Shown here piece by piece: positions 7,495 through 11,353 of a stretch of DNA of 11,353 bases. The DNA is from Acidobacteriaceae bacterium (GTDB taxonomy: Bacteria > Acidobacteriota > Terriglobia > Terriglobales > Acidobacteriaceae). The stretch spans positions 1 through 11,353 of the forward strand of contig JASHUR010000182.1 of the NCBI GenBank assembly GCA_030039895.1. The letters are read 5' to 3'. The notes under the pieces are model-generated. The model was not told where the DNA came from. It saw only the letters and a program-made list of their open reading frames with translations, and ran no database searches. Position 1 is the first letter of the stretch. Each line of letters begins with the position of its first letter. Both the position numbers and the translations under genes were made by a program.

Positions 7495-7634
7495 CGGGTG
7501 TGCTCCTTTTATGGGCTTTGTGCTTGCTGAAGAGGGGTTTGTGAGGATATCAGCGGTGGTTTCAGTGATCCACAACTCCAAATCTGAAGGGCTTTGATGC
7601 GCTGAAAAGACGTGGCGCAGAGACTTGGTGCGAA

Positions 7635-7661
7635 TTGTAACCTAATGGGCGGGTTTATAGT
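7635..7661 (+). promoter_or_regulatory. Possible msrP promoter
   Basis: TTGTAA (7635-7640) and TATAGT (7656-7661) are spaced by 15 bases, shorter than the ideal 17, and would start transcription about 20 bases before the msrP ATG. The rest of the 192-base divergent gap shows no clear operator. This is a candidate only. Confidence 0.35.
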
Positions 7662-7686
7662 CGAACAACAGGGGAAATGAACTACC

Positions 7687-8658
7687 ATGCTGATTCGCAA
7701 GTCAGATCCGAATCCCATCCCTTCTTCTGAGATTACTCCCCGGTCGGCGTATATGAACCGGCGCGCATTTATTGCAGCGGGAGCGCTGGGCGCCGCAGCT
7801 TTAGCTGCTGACCGGCTTGCTGGTGTGATGCGACCGGAGCAGGTGCAGGCGGACACCAAGCTGGCGACGATCCAAAGCCCGCTTTCGGCGAAGGACTTGA
7901 CTCCGACGTCGTTCTACAACATTACGCATTACAACAACTTTTACGAGTTCGGGCCGAATAAGGACGACCCTGCTCGCAATGCGGGGAAGTTGCAGACGAG
8001 TCCGTGGAGCGTGACTGTTGAAGGCGAGGTGAAGAAGAAGAAGGTCTTCGACATCGATGCGCTGATGAAGCTGCGGCCACTGGAAGACCGGGTGTACCGG
8101 TTCCGGTGCGTTGAGGCGTGGAGCATGGTGATTCCATGGGTCGGGTACTCGCTCTCGGAGTTCATCAAGCAGTGCGAGCCGACATCTTCGGCAAAGTATG
8201 TGCAGTTCATCTCAGTCGACAGGCCGAGCCAGGAGCCGGGCATCGAGGAGGTGAACCTGAACTGGCCGTATTCGGAGGGTCTGCGGATGGATGAGGCGAT
8301 GCATCCGCTGACGCTGCTGACTTTTGGGTTATATGGGCAGGTGCTGCCGAACCAGGATGGCGCGCCGGTGCGCGTGGTGGTGCCGTGGAAGTACGGCTTC
8401 AAGTCGGCGAAGTCGATTGTGAAGGTGAAGTTTGTGAAGGACCAGCCGGGGACGACGTGGAATGAGATGGCTCCAAACACTTATGGCTTCTACTCCAATG
8501 TGAATCCGAATGTAGACCACACGGAGTGGAGCCAGAAGATGCAGAGGGTGATCGGGGCACCGTTCTGGAAACAGCTTGAGCCGACGCTGATGTTCAATGG
8601 CTACGGCGACCAGGTAGCGAGTCTGTACAAGGGCATGGATTTGAACAAGTATTTTTAG
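7687..8658 (+). CDS. msrP: Protein-methionine-sulfoxide reductase, molybdopterin catalytic subunit
   Basis: The 323-residue protein matches MsrP (YedY), a sulfite-oxidase-fold enzyme. The N-terminal SDxxxSEIT lead and twin-arginine MNRRAFIAAGALG (Arg25-Arg26) mark a Tat signal, so it is exported folded with its molybdenum cofactor. NNFYEFG, then YRFRCVEAWSMVIPW with the Mo-ligand Cys141, then LRMDEAMHPLTLLT, NGAPVR-like and VPWKYGFKSAKSIV are all family motifs. The C-terminus FNGYGDQVASLYKGMDL ends as in the Escherichia protein. It reduces methionine sulfoxide in periplasmic proteins, with electrons from MsrQ. The long start at 7687 is preferred over the ATG at 7753 because relatives also carry the pre-Tat extension, and AGGGGAA lies about 12 bases upstream. 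msrQ follows after 72 bases. Confidence 0.96.
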   Translation: MLIRKSDPNPIPSSEITPRSAYMNRRAFIAAGALGAAALAADRLAGVMRPEQVQADTKLATIQSPLSAKDLTPTSFYNITHYNNFYEFGPNKDDPARNAGKLQTSPWSVTVEGEVKKKKVFDIDALMKLRPLEDRVYRFRCVEAWSMVIPWVGYSLSEFIKQCEPTSSAKYVQFISVDRPSQEPGIEEVNLNWPYSEGLRMDEAMHPLTLLTFGLYGQVLPNQDGAPVRVVVPWKYGFKSAKSIVKVKFVKDQPGTTWNEMAPNTYGFYSNVNPNVDHTEWSQKMQRVIGAPFWKQLEPTLMFNGYGDQVASLYKGMDLNKYF

Positions 8659-8730
8659 CCGGAGACAGTGGGTCTTGCTTCCGGGGCGGCGCTGCTGGGA
8701 AGTATCATTAAGAGCAGCGCAGAAAATAAG

Positions 8731-9354
8731 ATGTCGAATCGTGTTGTGATTGCCCTGAAGGTGCTGGTCCATGTTGCCTGCCTTGCTCCGATTGCCTGGC
8801 TGGTTTTCCATCTTCTAGAAAACACACTGGGACCTGATCCGACCCATGCCGCGGCTTTCTTTACCGGGCGTGGGACGCTGCGTCTGCTGGTGATCACGCT
8901 GGCGATTACGCCGGTGCGGAAGCTGGTCCCGAAGCTGGGGTGGGTCATCCGGTTCCGGCGCATGCTGGGGCTGTATGCCTTCTTCTATGCGTGCCTGCAC
9001 CTGCTGACCTATGTATGGCTCTATTCAGGGTTTAGCCTGGCGGCGATGATTGACGACATCAGCCAGCGGAAATTCATAACCGCGGGGCTGGCGGCGTGGT
9101 TCCTGTTGCTTCCGCTGGCGCTGACCTCAACCAGGTGGTCGATACGGAAGCTGGGCGGAAGGAACTGGAACCGGCTGCACCGGCTGGTCTATGTGGCGGC
9201 GATTTCAGGGGTTATCCATTACTGGTGGGGCGTGAAGCAGGGGGTGCGGACGCCGCTCGGGATCACGGTGGCGCTGGGCATTGTGCTGGCGGCAAGGCCG
9301 CTGCTGGCCTGGGCGAAGGGCAGAAGCAGCCGCGAAGTCGTGCCGGAAGCATAA
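8731..9354 (+). CDS. msrQ: MsrQ haem-binding membrane subunit of the MsrPQ system
   Basis: MsrQ (YedZ) is a ferric-reductase-like integral membrane protein that passes quinone-pool or flavin electrons to MsrP. Starting at ATG 8731 gives 207 residues and aligns the N-terminus (MSNRVVIALKVLVHVA) with the Escherichia protein. An in-frame GTG at 8668 would add 21 residues but has its purine-rich tract too close, so I reject it. Five or six helices are visible, at about residues 8-28, 50-63, 78-100, 116-132, 149-167 and 174-190. Haem-ligand candidates are His90 in CLHLLTY, His150 in NRLHRLVY and His163 in GVIHYWW; their spacing mirrors Escherichia MsrQ. LITPVRK-like ITPVRKLVPKLG follows the second helix. 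It lies 72 bases after msrP and probably shares its transcript. A stem-loop follows its stop. Confidence 0.94.
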   Translation: MSNRVVIALKVLVHVACLAPIAWLVFHLLENTLGPDPTHAAAFFTGRGTLRLLVITLAITPVRKLVPKLGWVIRFRRMLGLYAFFYACLHLLTYVWLYSGFSLAAMIDDISQRKFITAGLAAWFLLLPLALTSTRWSIRKLGGRNWNRLHRLVYVAAISGVIHYWWGVKQGVRTPLGITVALGIVLAARPLLAWAKGRSSREVVPEA

Positions 9355-9355
9355 A

Positions 9356-9380
9356 TTCCGGGAGGCGTGGTTCGCCGGAA
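9356..9380 (+). terminator. Stem-loop just after msrQ
   Basis: TTCCGG (9356-9361) pairs with CCGGAA (9375-9380), with a further CG/CG inside, two bases after the msrQ stop codon. There is no run of T after it, so it is not a classical intrinsic terminator; it could protect the 3' end of the msrPQ message. Confidence 0.35.
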
Positions 9381-9442
9381 GGTGAGAGCGCATCTGTTAT
9401 TGTTGAGGGAAGAGTTTCTTATGCAACGAGGGGCGGGCGACT

Positions 9443-9727
9443 ATGGCCAAGGCAGTCTGGAACGGCGTGACGATCGCGGAAAGCGATAAGACTCAGACAG
9501 TTGAGGGCAATGTTTACTTTCCGGAGAGCGCCGTTAAACGCGAGTACCTGCGTTCCAGCTCGACCACCTCGACCTGCCCGTGGAAGGGTCAGGCGCGGTA
9601 CTACTCCCTGATGGTGGATGGGCAGGAGAACCAGGACGCGGCCTGGTACTACCCCGATCCGAAGCCGGCGGCGCGTAACATCAAGGGGCACATCGCTTTC
9701 TGGCGTGGCGTCGAGGTAGAGAAGTAG
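9443..9727 (+). CDS. DUF427 domain protein
   Basis: This 94-residue soluble protein has the DUF427 layout: MAKAVWNGVTIAESDKT, then VYFPESAVKREYL, the signature SSTTSTCPWKGQARYYSL (about residues 38-56), and AWYYPDPKPAARNIKGHIAFW near the end. The family is widespread, small and cytoplasmic, without established function as far as I know. The start at ATG 9443 is set by GAGGGG nine bases before it. The gap to msrQ is 88 bases and holds a stem-loop, so it may be on its own transcript or read through from msrPQ. A strong hairpin begins with the base after its stop codon. Confidence 0.9.
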   Translation: MAKAVWNGVTIAESDKTQTVEGNVYFPESAVKREYLRSSSTTSTCPWKGQARYYSLMVDGQENQDAAWYYPDPKPAARNIKGHIAFWRGVEVEK

Positions 9728-9757
9728 CTGGCGGTCCCGAAGCGGGATGGACGCCAG
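9728..9757 (+). terminator. Two-part hairpin abutting the DUF427 stop codon
   Basis: CTGGCG (9728-9733) pairs with CGCCAG (9752-9757), and inside it TCCCG (9735-9739) pairs with CGGGA (9743-9747) around an AAG loop. The structure begins directly after the TAG. No T tract follows (the next bases are TGCGGATTCCCC), so it may be a transcript-end stabiliser or a Rho-assisted end rather than an intrinsic terminator. Confidence 0.45.
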
Positions 9758-9802
9758 TGCGGATTCCCCCCAATCGTTAGGGAACCAGAGAAGTCACCAC
9801 AC

Positions 9803-9814
9803 AACTTATTGACA
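9803..9814 (+). repeat. Motif copy A (AACTTATTGACA)
   Basis: This is the leftmost and most divergent copy of the AARTTRTTGATT family that clusters at 10466-10619. Its last six bases are a perfect TTGACA -35 hexamer, so it coincides with the candidate promoter at 9809-9837. Confidence 0.45.
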
Positions 9815-9837
9815 TTAAGCGCAGATGCGTGAAAGAT
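9809..9837 (+). promoter_or_regulatory. Candidate sigma-70 promoter for the zinc-ribbon transcript
   Basis: TTGACA (9809-9814) and AAAGAT (9832-9837) are spaced by exactly 17 bases. The -10 matches at the important second, fifth and sixth positions. Transcription would begin near 9844, at the base of the hairpin at 9841-9880, giving a leader of about 300 bases before the zinc-ribbon ATG. Confidence 0.4.
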
Positions 9838-9840
9838 GCA

Positions 9841-9880
9841 GGGAAGCGGAAAGCCCTCAGCGGGTGACCGCTCTCTTCCC
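9841..9880 (+). other. Nested hairpin with GTGA tetraloop
   Basis: GGGAAG (9841-9846) pairs with CTTCCC (9875-9880); inside it AGCGG (9859-9863) pairs with CCGCT (9868-9872) around GTGA, a GNRA-type tetraloop. The left internal loop is 12 bases, the right two. It is noncoding and lies right at the expected transcript start. It could be a leader regulatory element or part of a small RNA. Confidence 0.45.
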
Positions 9881-9964
9881 CTATGTGGAACTGCGGGCGC
9901 AACGCACGTGCATCCACGGAGAGCCAACCAACTGCGAAGGCAGAGGCGAGACGGGCAGCGCGCC

Positions 9965-9976
9965 AAATTGTTGATT
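9965..9976 (+). repeat. Motif copy B (AAATTGTTGATT)
   Basis: This is a full match to the AARTTRTTGATT consensus, in the noncoding leader 169 bases before the zinc-ribbon ATG and in the same orientation as the cluster downstream of that gene. Confidence 0.55.
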
Positions 9977-10145
9977 CCAAGAGACAATCCATACAAATCA
10001 GGAGGTCCGGCTGACCGCGCCACGCAGTTGTGGCCGCCAAAGAGAACCCATTCCCAGTACCGAAGAAAGCCAGGCGGAGCGGAGGCCCGCGTTTAGGATC
10101 CGAGCCGCAATTCAAACGAGGGCGAACACGAAGACAGGAGGCACG

Positions 10146-10409
10146 ATGTCATCGGAACTGCAACTGCTCGATCAGTGGATTCCAGAACAGATGGAGCCGG
10201 GAACGCTGTTCCTGCTCGAGAACGACCAGGCGCTGGGAGACCCGAAGGACCCGTTTGTAGCGGTGCTGGCGTGCCCGGGGTGCGGAATGCTGGGGCTGAT
10301 TACCCGTGTGCAATTTGCGGGTTTGCAGTCAATGATTTGCGGATCAGACAACTGTTCGCTTGAGTACTACCTGCGCGGGGACGAGATCGAGTTCAGGAAG
10401 CCGCACTGA
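10146..10409 (+). CDS. Small zinc-ribbon-like protein (87 aa)
   Basis: The ATG at 10146 is preceded by AGGAGG (10136-10141), which settles the start even though the frame stays open upstream to 9975 without any ATG, GTG or TTG. The protein is soluble and acidic at its N-terminus. Four cysteines are arranged as CPGC (43 and 46) and CGSDNC (65 and 70), a CxxC-x18-CxxxxC pattern that could hold one zinc ion; the core between them is hydrophobic (GMLGLITRVQFAGLQSMI). Only a guess can be made about the role: such single ribbons bind nucleic acid or protein partners. I do not recognise a named family. It is flanked on both sides by unusual noncoding DNA that carries the repeated motif, and no neighbour shares its operon. 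Confidence 0.8.
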   Translation: MSSELQLLDQWIPEQMEPGTLFLLENDQALGDPKDPFVAVLACPGCGMLGLITRVQFAGLQSMICGSDNCSLEYYLRGDEIEFRKPH

Positions 10410-10412
10410 GGC

Positions 10413-10430
10413 CAGCCGGGAAGCGGGCTG
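10413..10430 (+). terminator. Weak hairpin after the zinc-ribbon gene
   Basis: CAGCC (10413-10417) pairs with GGCTG (10426-10430), four bases after the stop. The loop is eight bases and no T tract follows, so a terminator role is uncertain. Confidence 0.25.
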
Positions 10431-10465
10431 CAGGGGGATGAACGAATCATCGGGATCGCGTTGTT

Positions 10466-10619
10466 AAATTATTGATTTTATTATATTTACTGATTCGAAT
10501 TTTGCGGGTAAGTTATTGATTTGGGCTATTTTCGCCGAAAGTTGTTGATTCGATTCGTTTTTGGTTGCAATCGGGCCTAAATTTTTGATTTGATGTGCAT
10601 TCCCCATAACTTGTTGATG
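10466..10619 (+). repeat. Cluster of five direct AARTTRTTGATT motifs
   Basis: Five same-strand copies begin at 10466 (AAATTATTGATT), 10510 (AAGTTATTGATT), 10539 (AAGTTGTTGATT), 10579 (AAATTTTTGATT) and 10608 (AACTTGTTGATG). A degenerate sixth may sit at 10486 (TTTACTGATT). Start-to-start distances are 44, 29, 40 and 29 bases. Most copies are preceded by T and followed by a pyrimidine and G. The intervening sequences are unrelated to each other. Two more copies lie upstream of the zinc-ribbon gene. I saw none in the noncoding DNA of the other 9.7 kb. Confidence 0.65.
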
Positions 10620-10622
10620 CAT

Positions 10623-10638
10623 TCAAGCTTTCGCTTGA
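10623..10638. repeat. 16-base inverted repeat next to the motif cluster
   Basis: TCAAGC and GCTTGA flank a TTTC centre, a perfect six-base-pair palindrome three bases after the last motif copy. Read on the minus strand it would be an RNA hairpin with a GAAA tetraloop. It could be an operator half of the cluster or simply a hairpin; no T tract follows. Confidence 0.45.
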
Positions 10639-10748
10639 GACGCCGGTTGGGACCGCTCAACGCTGATAAATCCGGGAGCGGACCTGATCGGCATTTTTTG
10701 TACTTTCCCTTATATTTTCAGGATAGCATTTTGGGGCATGGTTACATG

Positions 10749-10772
10749 CATACGAAAGCGTATGAATATAAA
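10749..10772 (+). promoter_or_regulatory. Operator-like inverted repeat abutting a TATAAA box
   Basis: CATACG (10749-10754) and CGTATG (10759-10764) flank AAAG, a perfect palindrome. TATAAA (10767-10772) follows two bases later, and TTACAT (10742-10747) is a poor -35 at 19 bases. A start near 10780 would give the secreted-protein gene a leader of about 95 bases, and a protein bound to the palindrome would block this promoter. Confidence 0.35.
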
Positions 10773-10873
10773 TGAGTTAGTGCGTTTGTGGGCTTGACAG
10801 GATTTTGCTGAGGGGCGGGCAGCGGAGCGTGGTAGGATGAAGCCCGACCAATGATGGGCGAAAGGAGGCGGCG

Positions 10874-11329
10874 ATGAGACTCCTGGGCTTGTTTGTCGTA
10901 TCGGTATTGGTGGCGGGGACGGCGGCTCCGCAGGTTGCACGGGCGCAGGCGCTGGGCGAGGCGGCGACTTTGAGTGCGGGTGTGTCAGCGGCAGGATCGG
11001 GTGCAGGGTCGGCGCTGGGGCGGAACATCAACGGGGCCATGAGAAGCGAAGGCCGCCGGATAACTGCGCGCGGGAAGACATCGACCTCGGGCGGGGTGGT
11101 CAATCTGCATTGGCGCGGCACGGAGCGGGCGCGGAATGGGCGGACGGCGCATGTCCCGGTGCGGGCGAAGGCGCTGGCGAAGACAAAGACGGGGAAGGCC
11201 GAGCCGGGGTTTGTGATTTACGGGGCGGATGCGCAGGATACTGACCCGGAGGGTGCGGCTGTGAGCCAGCCTAAAGCGGATGGGACGGCGAAGAAGGACG
11301 CGTCGGCGGGGCCGGGCGGTAAGAATTAG
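10874..11329 (+). CDS. Small secreted basic protein of unknown function
   Basis: The ATG at 10874 follows AAAGGAGG with good spacing. The first 24 residues form a Sec signal peptide: MRLLG, a hydrophobic core FVVSVLVAGTAA, and an AxA-type site ARA before Gln25. The mature part is about 127 residues. It begins with a Gly/Ala/Ser-rich stretch (about residues 26-54, ALGEAATLSAGVSAAGSGAG), continues with basic segments (Arg/Lys at 57-110) and ends in a low-complexity Lys/Ala/Gly/Pro tail. There are no cysteines, no further membrane segments and no lipobox. I recognise no family. It probably acts in the periplasm or outside the cell. The upstream AT-rich block with its palindrome is its likely control region; the reading frame closes 24 bases before the window edge. 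Confidence 0.75.
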   Translation: MRLLGLFVVSVLVAGTAAPQVARAQALGEAATLSAGVSAAGSGAGSALGRNINGAMRSEGRRITARGKTSTSGGVVNLHWRGTERARNGRTAHVPVRAKALAKTKTGKAEPGFVIYGADAQDTDPEGAAVSQPKADGTAKKDASAGPGGKN

Positions 11330-11353
11330 GCACGAAGTTGGATTGTATGTAGC

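Larger units (their letters stand above)
9728..10145. other. 418-base noncoding stretch upstream of the zinc-ribbon gene
   Basis: I see no credible gene on either strand. Open frames exist, but they match nothing I recognise, lack usable ribosome binding sites, and are Arg/Ser-rich as expected of chance frames. The stretch holds the post-stop hairpin, a -35/-10 candidate, a nested hairpin at 9841-9880, two copies of the TTGATT-type motif, and a good AGGAGGT at 10000 that has no ATG, GTG or TTG at a usable distance. It looks like a long 5' leader or a structured RNA; I could not match it to 6S RNA, SRP RNA, tmRNA or RNase P RNA. Confidence 0.5.
10410..10873. other. 464-base AT-rich noncoding stretch
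   Basis: No credible gene is seen on either strand; a 61-codon frame at 10590-10775 has no ribosome binding site or recognisable content. Roughly 10460-10610 and 10690-10775 are clearly richer in A and T than anywhere else in the window. It contains the direct-repeat cluster, two 16-base inverted repeats with four-base centres, and a TATAAA box. It probably serves as the control region of the secreted-protein gene, or as foreign DNA left behind by an insertion. Confidence 0.6.

Noticed and set aside
8668..8730. Upstream GTG start for MsrQ
   Set aside because: The purine-rich tract ends only two bases before it, and the added residues have no counterpart in MsrQ relatives.
10000..10006. AGGAGGT as a start signal for a gene at 10011 or 10030
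   Set aside because: Only CTG lies at a suitable distance, and the GTG at 10030 is over 20 bases away and its frame overlaps the zinc-ribbon gene out of phase.
9777..10115. 112-codon minus-strand frame opposite the zinc-ribbon leader
   Set aside because: No ribosome binding site or family resemblance; composition is that of a chance frame opposite structured GC-rich DNA.
10466..10619. Direct repeats at about 29-44 base spacing as a CRISPR array
   Set aside because: The repeated unit is only 12-15 bases, varies in four or more positions, spacing is irregular, and no cas gene is near.
10590..10775. 61-codon frame in the AT-rich block
   Set aside because: No ribosome binding site, no recognisable content, and it runs through the palindrome and the motif-rich DNA.
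10794..10822. TTGACA at 10794 as the promoter of the secreted-protein gene
   Set aside because: The hexamer is perfect, but no -10-like sequence occurs at 15-19 bases; TAGGAT at 10833 is 33 bases away.

Overview
The window looks like a chromosomal segment of a GC-rich Gram-negative soil bacterium, most likely an Acidobacteriota (Terriglobia/Acidobacteriaceae type). This is inferred from the overall flavour of the proteins: DUF3467, DUF427, a small zinc-ribbon protein, an MsrPQ pair, and frequent GTG/TTG starts. No rRNA or other decisive phylogenetic marker is present. I saw no transposase, integrase, phage gene or CRISPR array.

Layout. Positions 1-1163 are read leftward: a tRNA-Leu(UAG), a DUF3467 protein, and the N-terminal two-thirds or less of a GT-C membrane glycosyltransferase that runs off the left edge and starts with GTG. 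Positions 1256-1543 hold a small conserved soluble protein. Positions 1696-6674 form a rightward nucleotide-sugar operon of four genes: a WbpA-type UDP-GlcNAc 6-dehydrogenase, a WbpE-type PLP aminotransferase, a UDP-glucose 6-dehydrogenase and a UDP-glucuronate decarboxylase (UDP-xylose synthase). The last two are a complete UDP-glucose to UDP-GlcA to UDP-xylose route. The first two are steps 1 and 3 of the UDP-2,3-diamino-glucuronate route, whose step 2 oxidase (WbpB) and step 4 acetyltransferase (WbpD) are absent here. Such sugars go into O-antigen, capsule or exopolysaccharide, and the GT-C enzyme at the left edge would fit an envelope-glycan setting.

Positions 6688-7494 (leftward) encode an FAH/MhpD-type hydratase. 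Diverging from it are msrP and msrQ (7687-9354), the periplasmic methionine sulfoxide repair system, with a Tat-exported molybdoenzyme and a haem membrane partner. A DUF427 protein follows.

Positions 9728-11353 are the least explained part. Two noncoding stretches of more than 400 bases flank an 87-residue zinc-ribbon protein. They carry seven same-strand copies of a 12-base motif (consensus AARTTRTTGATT), several hairpins, a candidate promoter, and an AT-rich block unlike the rest of the window. A small secreted basic protein ends the window. If something undescribed is present, it is most likely this repeated motif and its relation to the zinc-ribbon and secreted-protein genes. The evidence is a visible pattern only; no function is shown.
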